Below, in pieces: positions 13,288-25,807 of a stretch of DNA of 64,000 bases. A program made the position numbers and the translations under genes. The notes under the pieces are model-generated. The model did not search any database and was not told the DNA's origin. It was given only the letters and a program-made list of their open reading frames with translations. This stretch comes from Coniferiporia sulphurascens. Lineage: Eukaryota; Basidiomycota; Agaricomycetes; Hymenochaetales; Hymenochaetaceae. The stretch covers positions 1,302,001-1,366,000 of the forward strand of contig NBBA01000010.1 in assembly GCA_002794785.1 (NCBI GenBank), given 5' to 3'. The stretch's first letter is position 1. Each line of letters begins with the position of its first letter.

Positions 13288-13664
13288 ATAGTGCGAAATC
13301 GACCATGAGTACCCTCATTTTCCCAGTGTGTAAGGGGAAGGACAAGGGTGTATGTTGGACAACGGTGATGTACTTTAATTATAGCCTTTCTTGTGTGTTG
13401 TATCTTTCGGTGGCTGCTAGATCGTATTATAGTTTTTCTTTCGAAGAGCGAGGTCCTGCGACAAAGCTCGAAAGTTGCAGCCGGGCTGATAGCCGACGGC
13501 ATGGGTGGAAATAATATTCCTGTTAAGGAAGGATGCACCCATTTGCACCTGGCGGGTCGTAGCCGTTGTGCATAGCCAAAGTTTCTCCAACCAGCCCGGA
13601 CTGTTTTCGCTGATGACCTGAGTCAGTTAACACTACCTTCACGACATGCCCAGTTCATGCTGTT
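13288..13664. other. Intergenic region between condensin copy 2 and RING gene
   Basis: About 380 bp holding the 3' end of the condensin gene and the promoter of the RING gene. I see no further gene or repeat. Confidence 0.6.
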
Positions 13665-16600
13665 ATGACCAGCCTGCCACATTCTGCAGCATCCCGTTCA
13701 ACCTCGCCGTCACATAGACAGTCGCGCGTCGCCGATGCGGTCCAGGTCGCACCGTACTTAACGCACGTTGTAAGACACCATGGTAAGTTTTGGGAAGCTG
13801 TAATCGCCGTATGCTCTTGTTGAAAGGGAGCTTAGGTCAAATTACATTGATTCCGCCCGAGAACTCTGGAAGGATACGTAAGGCTAAAAAGAGTCGCCCG
13901 GCATTAAGGGCAAACCGTTCCTCGGGTGATGCGAGTCCTTCCTTCGGCGTCGCGGTATCGTCGAGGACAGAGCCGAACGTTTCCCGTACGAATTCACCCG
14001 GGCCTGGACTCCGGGGCTCGTCAAGACTCGGCTCGGGCCCAAGGGTACAGTCGCGAAACGCCGTTTTGCCAACTTCCGAAATTCACACTCCATCTCGTGA
14101 AGGTGCGCATACCTCTGCTTGCACGTAGAATGAGTTAAAGGAAGGTCCGTTTTAGAGTTTCTCATTCCGGACTTTCCCCCTCCCTCGTTTGAGGAAGCCG
14201 TAGCTTCAAGCCCGTCTCCGAACGCGCCTTCGGTAAATTCGTTGAGCACGTCGCGGACGATCGTGGAGCGCACGACCTCTCCCAGTCGGGATGACATACA
14301 GGTGTTGAGTTTTAATCAGAATTTAATTGCCTCCACTACTGGGCGTGATTCACCGCCGCCTTCCGAGGAGGTTGAAGAGGCATGTTCAGAATCCTCACAT
14401 TCATCTCTTGAGTTTGCTGAGGGGCGAAGCGGACACTCACTATGGGAGGATGACCGTAAGGCGGGTTTCAGCCTGGAGGAAAGAGTGCAGAGAGAGCTCG
14501 AGCGAAGATATCTAACAGAGAGCTTGCCGAGTGCATCTACGACTCAGCCTGTTGAGGAGGACGCATCATCCTCCATTAAGAGCCTAGATGTCACTGATGC
14601 TTATACACGAAACACCCGTAGGCCTGTGGAACGGACTTCTTCTGCTACTGAAGTTGCTGTCGCTAACACAACTATTGATATTTTCCGAGACATCGACGGT
14701 TCTGAATTTGCTCCAATTCGTAACCTTCAAAGTGACACATTGCACTCCGACACTACCCTTACGCTCTCAGAGGCTTCCGTCACGCGGCCCTCTCCTTCGG
14801 ACACGCTGCTGTATTCTGAGCACCCGACTAAAGTTTCGAAAGCGGGAAAGGAAAAGGCTAGAGAAACTGGTCATGGCTTGCCGGCGTCTCTTTCTGCACC
14901 AAGTACCGTCTCACGATTGCGTGATGCTTTAAACGCGCCTCTGCGCACCACGAAGGCTTCTGGTGCCGAACCCCATGCGTCTGGAAGCTCCAGCTCTCTA
15001 CCTTCAGTACCCTTGCTCAGGTCTCACTTAACCAAGCACTCATTATGTGACCCATCTCAAACGCTGGACCCGCATTCAAGTCATAGAACACCGTCAAACG
15101 ATGCCCCATCTACCGACATCGACACCAATGATTCTTGTCTGGACCTTTCCTTGAAACAATCTACTTCTACGCTAGCTGCTGTTCAGTCTTCACTGCCTGT
15201 TCCCCCCCCAACTGCACACCGTCTAGACTCCGCTCGTTCCCCCACAGAACATCCTTTCCCCTCAGATACGAGCACAGCCCGGAATGATATCCTAGGACTA
15301 TCTTCGATACCCCTTCGGCCAGTGCTTCCCCCTGCGCAGAATTCGTCTGCTGCGTCCGGATCGTCCGTACGTGACCGGGTTCACAAATTTGAGTCTATGT
15401 CGAAGCGCCCGCCACCACCACCACCACCACCACCGCCCCCCAGAGTGTACATCAGGCGCCCGCCCCCTCCTGTACCAGGGCAGGCAAGTAAATCCCTTCC
15501 TGATCCACAGGGGCTGGACAGTATCTCTTCATCCATGCCTACGGGTTGTGCAAGCACCGGTATACCTTCTCGCCGACGAGCGCCACCGCCGCCGCCGCCC
15601 TTCCGTCATGATGGCAGAGGACGAGGCGCGGGCAGACTTACAGTAACAACCCCAGTCGTCCCAACGTCCTTTAAACCGGCGTCGCCTGCACAGGCCTCTT
15701 CTAGCGCAATGAGGTTCGCTGCAGGAACTGATCATGTTAATACAGTTCTAGACGAGTCGACGCCCGACAACTCAGTTGCCGCATGGCAGCCATCTGTACC
15801 CATTATACCAGATTCCCTAGCTGTAAATGCTTTTGTACCCGCTATTGAGACACACTCCTCGGAAATGGGTTCGAATTCGATAACGAGAGGAGACGATACG
15901 ATTCTCACCGAAGCTATCAGAGAATCCACCTCTCCGAGTTCACCGCATTTGACTGGCAGCAGTCCGGTTGCTCCCCGTAACCTTGGTCCGTCTGTAACCA
16001 ATGGTAGTACAGGTGAATCGAATACCACGCAGGCTTTAATAGGGCTGCCAGCACCTCCCAGCAGCACATCACCTCCGAGAGACGAACCTTATACTTCCCT
16101 TGCTCAAATACCCTTAAACAACCAGCCCCTAGAACCCGACCCGGTGCCGCCGATAAATCCCATTCAGCCTATGTTTACAGGTCCGACCGACCTCGACCTC
16201 CTACTCTCACGACTAGATGACCCAGACTTCACGTTTGGTGGACAATCCTATGACGTATGTGATGCCCATCTTCACGCCGTTTTATTTATTTATTTATGTT
16301 CATCAACTTGTTCCCCCATTAAGGATCTTCTACTACTCGAAGAGATTCTCGGTCCTGCTGCGGGTTCCCAAGCATCAGACCGCGGTGCTAGGTTTGAAGA
16401 TGTGCCGCTTGGGAAGGTAGAAGTTCTTCGGCGGCGGATGACGAAGGATGGAAGGACGAAGCTTAAACTCGCATTGCTTGGTGTCGTTGTCGACAAATGT
16501 GGTATTTGCCTCAGTCAGTTTAAGGAGGACGTTTGGGCATGTCTGGTGGTTTGTCAACATGCGTAAGCGGTCCGCATCAAGTTTCATTCCGTCGCTGATA

Positions 16601-16692
16601 ATGTACGTTATTTCAGGTTTCATGAGGGGTGTCTGCGCAGCTGGATGCGGAGAAGTGCGACATGTCCTCAGTGTAGAAGTCCTATACAGTAG
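13665..16692 (+). CDS. Large disordered protein with C-terminal RING-H2 finger (probable E3 ubiquitin ligase)
   Basis: Exons 13665-13782, 13827-14102, 14141-16254, 16324-16562 and 16617-16692 give an uninterrupted frame of 940 residues. Almost all of it is Ser/Pro/Thr-rich and predicted disordered, with a polyproline run around 15407-15440, a second PPPP stretch near 15590, and a VRDRVHKFESM segment. The final two exons form a RING-H2 finger: CGIC, 14 residues, CQHAFHEGC, then CPQC, matching the C3H2C3 zinc-binding order. RING-H2 proteins recruit E2 enzymes and ubiquitinate substrates; the substrate here is unknown. The intron at 16255-16323 is a multiple of three and free of stops, so retention would add 23 residues just before the RING. 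Exon 1 is short and less certain. Confidence 0.8.
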
Positions 16693-17296
16693 AATACCTC
16701 CAGCAAAATTAACCCATTGCTCAAGACAAGTCGGTATCGTTGCTGAAAACACTCGGAATTAAGTACCGCATAATCTCGGAATAATCAAAATCAGAAAGTG
16801 GGGATGTTGGTTTCAAATGCCGCGGAGCATGGGGCGGGTATGGAGGTGCCGCGTTTTTGACTGGAAGTCTTCATCTGGCAGCCTGCTGCAGCTATTAAGT
16901 TAGCAAGCCCTGGGCCTTTCCTCGTCAGTTTCTAATTGTTTCAAGTTGAGGGCATATAAAAGAAGTGTGCCCCTAAGTGTAGTGAAACCTGCTTTGCTGT
17001 CATGATTATGTTTTATATGCAGTGCTGTTGCCCGCGCATTATTGTTTGGCCGTTGCTGGGTTTAAGTAAAGGTAATTGTTCCAATCAATGCCAAACGACG
17101 ATTAAGTACCTTCTAGCGCATAAATAGCACGGCTATCTTCGGAGCTGCCGCGGCAGTGACGGACGTTATTTGGACGCACACCGCACGTGCTGCGTGCTTA
17201 AGTGCCGGAATTACTTACGCGCCATAACACTTGGCACCGGTCTGGCGCTTATACCGACCTCTCTATCTCAAACCACCATCACCACCCACTGTACAT
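16693..17296. other. Intergenic region between RING and F-box genes
   Basis: About 600 bp with no credible coding frame or repeat. It presumably contains the RING gene terminator and the F-box gene promoter. Confidence 0.6.
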
Positions 17297-19102
17297 ATGG
17301 TATGTCGCGACAGTGCTTCAATCGTCTTGGTGTTGAAAGCCTACACAGGCCAGACAGGCTAAACGCCAATTTGATGAACATGTGGGCGCCGACTCGGAAG
17401 TACTACACGCTCCCGGAGCTGCGGTTGTGAAGAAAGCGAGGCTTGATGTTGTAAAATCAGTTGCAGACGAAGGTGACGGCTTAGTTGGTGAGCACATATT
17501 TAGGTTCCCGCGTCGGTGAAGGCGGATGCTAAGCTCAGTCAACATTTAGAGCGACGTTTATACAGGAATTCCGTTAAGGAAGTAATATCTAGTAGAGAAG
17601 CATCATGTTCTGGAGATCCCCAAGCCAGGAGCCTTTCAGTGAATAAGGGCAAAGGAATGCGTAGACTTCCTACGGGCGGTCCCCGGATTGTCCGTCGTCG
17701 TAGGAACAGTAAAATTGGACGGCTCGAAATGATCATGGAAATGCCCGTTGAGATTTTCTGCGAAGTTAGTATATGGCGACTGTGTCCAGCTAAACGATGA
17801 TGCATAGATTAACTTTTTGCATGCCCAGATCGCTGTAAACTTAACACCTCACGACTTGCTCAACTTGGCTCGATCGTCTAAATCTCTACGGGGTTTTCTT
17901 ATGACGAGGGACTCTAAGTTGGTATGGCGTACAGCTTGCGAGGGTGTTGGACTACCCGAATGTCCCCCGGACCTGAGCGAGCCACAATTCGCCGACCTGC
18001 TATACTGCAAGGGCTGCTACGTATGCCTGCTCTATCTGCCGTCGATTATTTACTCATTATTTTTGGAATTTCTGTAGTTTTGTACAGCCTCTCGGGCTCA
18101 AACTTTGCACTTCCCGTTCAGACTACGACTTTGTAAAAATTGCAGCGAGAAAAAGTTCATACCTTCAATTGCTTAGTCTACGCATTCACAGTGTCTGACT
18201 GGCTTCCAGTATTTTAGCGAAACAAAAATCCACTTATCTTCTTCGAATTGCAGGTGACCACAACCAGCTCCTTGAACTTATTCCTCACGAAGTTCACGAT
18301 TGTGAGTTCAAGGCTCAATTTTCTGTTCTTTATCGCTCACGGCGCTCACTCATTCTTAGTCATGAAGCTTTATTATTTGAATCAAGTAGAAGAGATATTC
18401 ATGAAATATCACTCCATCAAATCGGATTTGGAGTTGCAGCTGTACGTACAGGATAGGAAGGCGATGGTTGCGAGCGTAATGGACGTGAGCGCTCGATTGC
18501 TGCTCTTTCTTTCTTTTTCGGAATTCTCATGAACTACTCAGAACTCGAGAAGGGTGTCAGAGTGGATCCAGGCTGAAAAATGCAGAAGGCAAGCAGAACA
18601 GCGCATCGCTAGTAAAAAACGAGAAGAAAAGCGAGTGCTGTGGCTTTGTTGTGGTCTTGCTCTTTTTTTAACCTCTCAATATACTCAATCACCTAGGATT
18701 CGAGACAATCTGAAGGCCCTCGGATATACCGACATGGACCTCGATTTTTCACGTGACGGCAATGACCTCTTCTCGAAATGGCGCAAACTGGTCAGGGAAC
18801 CCAAGATGCTCACTGATCGAAGTACGCTTTACTTGCTTATACGCTGAAATACTCGTAGACATATTTTTTGACAACGGGAAATATCCTATGGGTATACAGT
18901 TTGGAAAAATGTCCTGCCCCACCTCAAGGAGCTTATTGCTGAACATCGGGTGCGGCGCGAGGAGGCAGAGCGACGCGCAATTAACGACAGACTCGCTGAT
19001 GAATATGACATTATGCTCCCGAGCAACATGCTTCCGAGTTTTGATGACTTCCTGCAGGACCTAGAATTGGAATTGGATCTGGACAATTTCTTGTGGTCTT
19101 AA
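17297..19102 (+). CDS. F-box protein of the basidiomycete type
   Basis: F-box proteins link substrates to Skp1-Cul1 ubiquitin ligases. The F-box here reads MEMPVEIFCE joined after an intron to IAVNLTPHDLLNLARSSKSL, followed by the conserved mushroom-type extension LPECPPDLSEPQFADLL and a cysteine-rich patch (CYFC ... LCKNC) that may bind zinc. Exons placed: 17297-17299 (the ATG alone), 17349-17450, 17504-17764, 17829-18020, and one from 18078; later pieces include LYYLNQVEEIFMKYHSIKSD, a basic helix (EKCRRQAEQRIASKKREEKR), IRDNLKALGYTDMDLDF and the C-terminus ending LDLDNFLWS. The N-terminus is basic (RRRRNSKIGRLE). The boundaries of exons between 18100 and 18560 were not all resolved. The substrate is unknown. 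An upstream start cannot be excluded, but splicing directly after ATG joins cleanly to ARQAKRQFDEHVGADSE. Confidence 0.75.
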
Positions 19103-19935
19103 TTCTGTGACGTGGGCTCAGGGTAGCGAAACAAACTCGAGGCAAAGGACCTCGGGACAAACCCCTAAGTCATATCGTTTCCTTTGGTGCTCGAATGCCA
19201 TTTAGCGGACTCGGACTCAAATTGTTTCCGATATCGCACGGCGTAGTTGCGACCCGTTTGTAGCAGCTATGCTGGGGTCACCCGCGCTTTTATGCCATTA
19301 ACCTTTCTCATTTTCGTACATTTTCATCCACCGAACTCAAGAACGACACACTGCTCCTCCCCCTTCAACAAGTTCATCCTTAATAGAGTAGCTATACATA
19401 ATTAATGAACAAAGCATTTTTAACTTAAACCTCATAACATCACTTTTATAAGATAATTTTTTGGGGGCCTTCAGTCTATCTTGTTGCGAATGGACACATT
19501 ATTCTTGCATCAAGAAGTCACGCATACATCGTGCTGCGCGGCTTCGGTGGTAAACCTAGCAATTGCAAATACACAGTGCTCATTACTCCGCGACTTATAA
19601 AATGCATACAGTTCTCTCGCTACACATTTTGAAGCCGTTTCCAATTACATTGATACTCAACTCATAGTTCGGGGTATTTATGAGGCTGTGCCACTGGCAG
19701 TGATGGCTTACGCCACCGTAAATCAATTACGTAAATACACGATCACGTGGTCTACGCGAGGTTGAAGTTCGAGACAAACAGACTACAAACATGACAGTCC
19801 GCCTCCTCGTTGTTTCCTTGTTTCCTCCTGCCTCCACGAACAGCGACAGCGACGGCGACGGCGTTAGGCCTCGTCAGCACTCGTCCTTAACGCCCGCAAT
19901 ACCCCTCAAGCAATTTCTTTCCAGCGTACGACATA
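19103..19935. other. Intergenic region and 5' leader of the Polo kinase gene
   Basis: About 830 bp upstream of the kinase. The last 145 bp contain an ATG (19791) that opens a 63-codon frame running past the kinase start in another frame. No other gene or repeat seen. Confidence 0.55.
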
Positions 19936-22900
19936 ATGGCTGCTCACGTCCAGTACCAGCAAATGCACGCCGCGCCGCTTAATGTGGCCGGGCGACGTCT
20001 GCCATTCACGAGCACTGGCAACCAGCTGCCTGCTGTGCAGGCGGTAAATCCGGGCTTGCCTTTGAAGCCTGCCCAAATGCAGGCGCAAAAGAAGCCTCCC
20101 GCGTCACCTCCACTTCCCCGCCAGAATACCAAGACGGCTCCGCCCTCGCCTCCGCAGGTGATCCGCGACAACACCCACTCTGTATCATATAGCCGTGTTG
20201 GTTTCCTCGGTGAAGTAAGCGCTTTTCCCCCTCGAGAATTTGCGAGTGGCTGACAGACCTTAAGGGCGGCTTCGCTCGGGTGTATGAAGTACAAGACCGG
20301 ACTGGACTCCGACAGGCAATCAAGGTAGTCACCAAAGATTCTCTCAAAACGAAGAAGGCTAAGACAAAGGTGTGTAATATCTCTCGCCGCTTTCAGTCCC
20401 TAGTACATGTGCACGTATAAGAAACCCTTGAATTTATGGATAATACAACCGTGAACCCTTTCAATTGCTTGAGCAGGGTCCCGAATGTCTTGCTTTTACT
20501 ATGAATGTGCGGCTGACTAGTTTCGCAGTTATACGCAGAAATCAAAATCCACCGCTCTCTTCAGCATCCGAACATTGTTCGGTTCGGTGACTGCTTTGAA
20601 GATACTGAAAACGTCTACATGACCCTCGAACTCTGCGAGTCGGGGTCGCTTATGGACATGCTCCGCCGCCGCCGCCGCTTTACGGAACCTGAGTCCCGCT
20701 TCTTCCTTGTCCAGCTCATTGGTGCCTGCCATTATATGCACACGAACCAGGTTATACATCGTGATCTCAAGCTCGGAAATCTCTTCCTCGACCAGGACAT
20801 GAATGTTAAGGTTGGCGACTTCGGACTGGCCGCTCTGATCGAAAATCCTGGTGAACGCAAAAAGACTATTTGTGGTACTCCAAACTATATTGCACCGGAG
20901 GTTCTGTTCGATACCGCTAATGGTCACAGCTTCGAGGTTGACACATGGTCTATTGGGGTTATACTGTACACTCTTGTCATCGGTAGACCTCCGTTCCAAA
21001 CCAAGGAAGTTAAGACTATCTACAAGTGAGTCGGCAATGGATCCAAGATCGTATCATTTTTAACTCTTTTCAGGCGTATCCGCGACAACGAGTACGATTT
21101 CCCTCAGGAAAGGCCGGTATCACTAGAGGTGCAAGACCTTATCCAGCAAATCCTTACTCACGATCCTCAGCAACGTCCGACGTTGCATGACATCGTTGAT
21201 CACAGATTCTTTACATCTGGGACTGTCCCCGCCCAAATACCGCGCACCGCTCAGGATCGTGCACCAGACTTTCACCATATAACTCGGGCAGTGTCCAAGC
21301 TTAATCTTGAGCGCCTCCGCAAGTCGGCACTTCTCGATGAGGAGCATCAATCTATCAATGTACCAAGCGCCCCCAGTATTCCGATTCGCAGCAAGGCACC
21401 AAGTACGAGCGCAACGTCGAACGCGAGCATGTTAAACTCTAGTGTTGCCCTCGCGCAACAGGAACGTGAGTTCCAACGCGCTGTGCAGCCTAGCAGTCCA
21501 ATTTCTGCACTGCTTGGTGCCGCTCGCCAGCCGCTCGTCATGTCCGCAGCAGGAAGTAGTGGGCGCGAACGTGAGCAGCCGCTCATCCGCAAATTGCAGG
21601 CCGCAGCAAAGGAAGGCCGCTCACCTGGACGGCCACTAACTGAAAGCAAGGGCTCGTCGCTAGGCATGGGTGCAACTGGTCACGTACATGGCCGTACACA
21701 CGCGGCTGGATTGCAGGACATTGAAGAGGAGGACTATATACCAGAGACAAAAGAGGAGGAGTTTGTGCGGAGGAAGGAGCTGGAGGCACAAAAGGCACGA
21801 ATTGTTGCTCAAATGACATCCGAGCCAATGAATGCCGCTGCCATGAGGCAGGCTGCCGAGATGGATGATATGGAGAACATACCGCCTGCGTCTTATAAGA
21901 GTGGAAAGGCAAAGAAAGAGGCGGTAAAGGATCTTCGTAAGTGTCTTCACATCTTTATTGAAGGCTATACTCATTTGCTCGTCAGGTTCGAGTCAGACGA
22001 CTGCAAAAATGCACGGGTTCGATGTTGCACTTCAAACCTTAACTCTGGCGTTCGGCGCCAAAGCGAAAGGAAAACTTTTCAGAGACCCAAGTAAGCGCAA
22101 TTAATCTAGCAGTGTTAGCTTTTTCTGAGCAGGACTGCTATGGTCTTTTAGGGGCAGACGTCGATCTTCCCGACGCAAAGGTTTTCATTGTATCTTGGGT
22201 AGACTACTGCAACAAGTATGGCATGGGATATGCCCTCACCGACGGCTCTGTCGGTGTTCACTTCAATGACAGCACGTCCATCGTCCTTTCTCCAGACAAA
22301 GAGTACGTGCTCCTCTGATATCTCCTCGCCTCGAGTTTTTAACAGATATCTTTTAGTCACGTCGACTATATCGCCTCAAAGCATGGCGGCGCGGCGTACA
22401 CACGCAAGAATTTTACCGTTACCAATTATAATGAGGAGTTAAAGAGCAAAGTATATCTCCTTAAGCATTTCGAACGTTACATCATGGAGCGTTTGTACGG
22501 TGAATATCCGTTCACTTTTGAAGATGTCGATCGCACGAAGGGCATGGAATTTGTGCAGAAATACCTTCGCATGAAGCATGTCATTGTTTTCAAACTCAGC
22601 AACGATACCTTACAGGTATGTTACAATAGTGTAAGACTTGTTGGAGAGCGAGGTATTGATCTTCCTGCCCTCAATTATAGTTCAATTTCTCAGACCATAC
22701 GAAAGTAATCCTATCTTCGCATGGTCTGCTCGTGACCCATATCAACAAGGACTACGAACTTTCGCGGTGGCTCTGAGTGAGCTTATGGTACACTCTCTTA
22801 GGCCTTCGAGCGACCCTGTCGAGGCGAAGATCACGCAACGGCTCGTGGACAAGGTCAAATATTGTAGGGAGGTTCTGGTATCCATTATGACTGCGAGCAC

Positions 22901-22946
22901 TGGCAGTGGCGAGCCGCCTTCTCCGACCTCCAGCGGGAGTGAATAA
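19936..22946 (+). CDS. Polo-like kinase (Cdc5/Plo1/PLK1 type), apparent 1-nt frameshift in last exon
   Basis: A mitotic Ser/Thr kinase with two polo boxes. Exons: 19936-20214, 20265-20369, 20529-21025, 21074-21936, 21986-22090, 22152-22302, 22357-22615, and one from 22681. Catalytic landmarks are all present: glycine loop LGEGGFARV, lysine in [16 protein letters not shown] in VGDFGLAA, and the T-loop [13 protein letters not shown] with its activating Thr. The polo-box region shows [20 protein letters not shown] and VGVHFND (box 1), then [15 protein letters not shown] (box 2). In the last exon the frame stops at 22774-22776 (TGA) right after YELSRW, while the overlapping frame shifted by one base continues into [11 protein letters not shown] and [18 protein letters not shown] to a stop at 22944-22946. 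That looks like one lost G at about 22769-22771. See findings. The N-terminal 90 residues are Pro/Gln-rich. Confidence 0.9.
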
Positions 22947-23939
22947 GTCAAGGCATGTCTTCAGGAACCCTATTATAGTCGGTGCTTGCGCTTCGACTCC
23001 CGCTTTCTTGTGTTTTCGTTTCACGCAGCTGCTTTTTCTTGTGCGCTAGACACTCTCATTGTTCTGTTTTGTTTTATGGCAGTGATGACATTTTCTCTAT
23101 ACGCCGAGCAAGCCTGAGCGTTCATCTCATTTTCATGTTTCAATTTTTCCCGTTCTCTGGGATTATCCAATCACGACACCTGTGTAACGATAACTTGCAA
23201 CGTTTTCCTGTGTTCTCCTTCATTATCTCTTCCCCCCATCGTCGCTTTCACCCTGTGTTTCCTTTTTTAATGATCCTGCCAGGCTCAGCTACTGTGAGCA
23301 TTGACGGGGTCACCCACGTTCTTTAGCTACCTATGTAACCTATAACATGAGAATCCGCGGGCTACTTTCTATCGGTCACTCTGCATTGTATATATTCTCC
23401 ATCGTAGCATTAATGATCCCTCCGTATCTTCTGCGCGTTCGGAATGTTAAACATGTTAAGTAAATTCGGGAAATCAAGACATCCCAGAAGTGAGGTTGAC
23501 AAAATCGTACGATGCAGGAACTTCTGGGATTACTCCCCTCCAATGTCCAGGAAGCCAATTCTCCAAGGACTTAATCGGACTTCAGTGGACGCAGTGGATT
23601 TGGATTTGTAGCGAGATCTAAGTTGAACGGGTTCCCACGTGATACTGTATTGGCATGATTTACCTTCACGAGAGACCTTTCGCGACGCGTCGAGATCACG
23701 TTCACGCGGACAATTTACTTCAGACGTCAACCGCTACAATCTCCACAGTACAAAAGATTCAATCGGCTGTCGCGACCCCTGTATCTTACCCCCAAGAACG
23801 AAGAGATAACAACGAGGGGGCCCGAAGGCCAGCCGTGCTCGAGCCTTAAGGGCATATCTACCTTAACGACATTGAAATTGGACTTTCCGGAATCGAAAAC
23901 TACGGCCTGTGAGTGAAGGTGGCTGGAGGAGAAGGAGCC
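22947..23939. other. Intergenic region between Polo kinase and Sds23 genes
   Basis: About 1 kb. Pyrimidine-rich stretches occur at 23000-23280. Short frames exist but none resembles a protein. The 5' end of the Sds23 gene may extend into it if there is an upstream exon. Confidence 0.5.
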
Positions 23940-25807
23940 ATGGAGTCTGTACCACGATGCCCGTATTTCCCCGGTATTTCCCACTCGGAGACCGGAAGGG
24001 ACTCTCCAGTTGTGTTCGCACCGAATAGTGAGCCGGAGGAATGGCTGAGACAATGGTTGTCCGTGCAGGCGAAAGGTAAGTAGCGATTGTTGGTTGACAG
24101 GCACGTACTCATACCTTTTTATGTTTTAGACCTTATAGATAGCCAGATAGTGACCATTGGGGCAAGTACGACGGTAGAAGACGCGTGCGATGTGAGTAGA
24201 TCGGCAGATCTGACTTCGGTTAAGCATAAGTTCTAATGTCAATAGTAGGCACTCCTGTCAAATAATACCGCGTGTATCGCGATAGAGGCACCTTCGCCCT
24301 CTTGTGAGGAGTCTCCCTTCCTGGGACTTTTCGACGTACGTTCCAAGTATCTATGTAATATCACCGCAATTAATCTTTGGGGATGGCAGTTCGCCGATGT
24401 CAACGCCTTTCTTACACTCGCCGCTACTCAACACAACCTCTCCCCGGAATATTTAAGTGCAAATCCCCGTGTAGACGAGATAGTGAAAGCAGCGAAGGCG
24501 GGAAAGGTCCCCGTCAGTTTGGTCAGCAGTGCGTTTTCTAGGCCCTTACTCTGCGTTGTCTTTCGCTAATGTTCTTTTTTTCTAAAGATTTATCTGAGAA
24601 GAATCCTCTTGAGATACTCCCGGATACGTCAACAGTCGTGGATTTGCTTTCCGTGTTCGCGAAGGGAACCCACCGGAGTGCGCATCCTTTCTTTTTTTTT
24701 TCTGTACGTATTTATAACGTTGCGCGCTGAAGTCCTCATCCGCTCGGGTCCCCCCGATGCGACGTATATCGGATACGTCAGTGACCGTGCGCTACTTGCG
24801 TACTTTCATGCACACGCACAAACAAGCGCTCCGTTGGCCCGTTTTCTCGCGAATGCGCTGCATTCACTCTCACTGACGTCACTGAGCCTTCGTTCGGAAG
24901 TTGTGTGTTGCGCGGCCAGCGCGCCACTGTGTGAGGCGATGTCCTTGATGAGTGAGCAAGGTGTCAGTAGCGTCGCGGTAATCGAGGACAGTCCGGCACC
25001 GGCGGCACTAGTACTACTGAGTGCGGTGAGCGTCACTGATGTAGGAAAGGTACGCGCGCCTATTACTACCGTGTAGTTGACTTGCTCGTAACTAAAGCCT
25101 GGGAACAGATCGTTTTACCCTCGCAAAACAAAAGCGTCTTGCAAATATCATTAAGACAGTTTATTGCACAGATCAAAGTTGGTCCTTCATGAATGACCTG
25201 CTTGATTCTTTGTTCATGGGAGCTCGTCCTTGTCTGGCAGGAACCAGATGGATCCACGGACGGCGTTGACAGATATCCCGGTATGTTTCCAGGAGCAGGC
25301 CAGGGGGGCAGCTAATCGACTATGATTGCTTCTTTCTTTCTCAGTGTACAGCGTCTCTGCGGCCTCATCTCTTCGTTACACAATAGAGAAGATCCTAGCT
25401 AGTGCGTCACCTAACGTTTCTCCTTTTAATTCGAGACATATAGTCTCCGTCAACCCTGATTTTTGTCGCTCAGCAAACGCCCACCGTGTCTTCGTCGTCG
25501 AGGAGCCCTCCCATTCTCCTGGATCCTCGTTTTCGATAACAGGCGGGTTACCTGTTGTACCCGGGTCATTCGGCCCCCCCACGTCAACAAGAGGCGCGCA
25601 GCTGCGTGGCGTAGTCTCGATCGTCGACGGTGCGTGTCTGGCGTTGATTATATCTCTTGACTTCTTACGAATGATCAACGGGAGATAGTTCTTGCGCTCT
25701 TCGCCCGTTTCGCGAACTTGCCCGACATCGACCCGGCGCGTATGAAACGCCACCGCCGTGCGTCGTCCGCGCGCTCGCTCTCACCAGAGGTGGTATCGAC
25801 TCGATAA
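23940..25807 (+). CDS. sds23: CBS-domain protein of the Sds23/Moc1 family
   Basis: Sds23 proteins carry tandem CBS domains (AMPK-gamma-like) and in fission yeast restrain PP2A-type phosphatases and help mitotic entry, stress and starvation responses. Eleven exons (23940-24075, 24130-24191, 24249-24335, 24390-24528, 24588-24677, 24733-25049, 25109-25177, 25241-25280, 25345-25401, 25474-25629, 25689-25807) sum to 424 codons in one frame. Landmarks: EPEEWLRQWL, VTIGASTTVEDACD, NPLEILPDTSTVVDLLSVFA, GYVSDRALLAYFHAH, MSEQGVSSVAVIED, IVLPSQNKSVLQISLRQFIA, DGVDRYPVYSVS, YTIEKILATNAHRVFVVEE, GVVSIVDVLALFARFANL, and the basic tail MKRHRRASSARSLSPE. The start is the first in-frame ATG; a stop lies ten codons upstream, but an additional 5' exon is possible because the family often has a longer N-terminus. 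Confidence 0.86.

Noticed and set aside
15407..15645. His-rich or Arg-rich alternative frame in the polyproline part of the RING gene
   Set aside because: It is a frame shift of the CCACCA-type proline codon repeat, not an independent gene.
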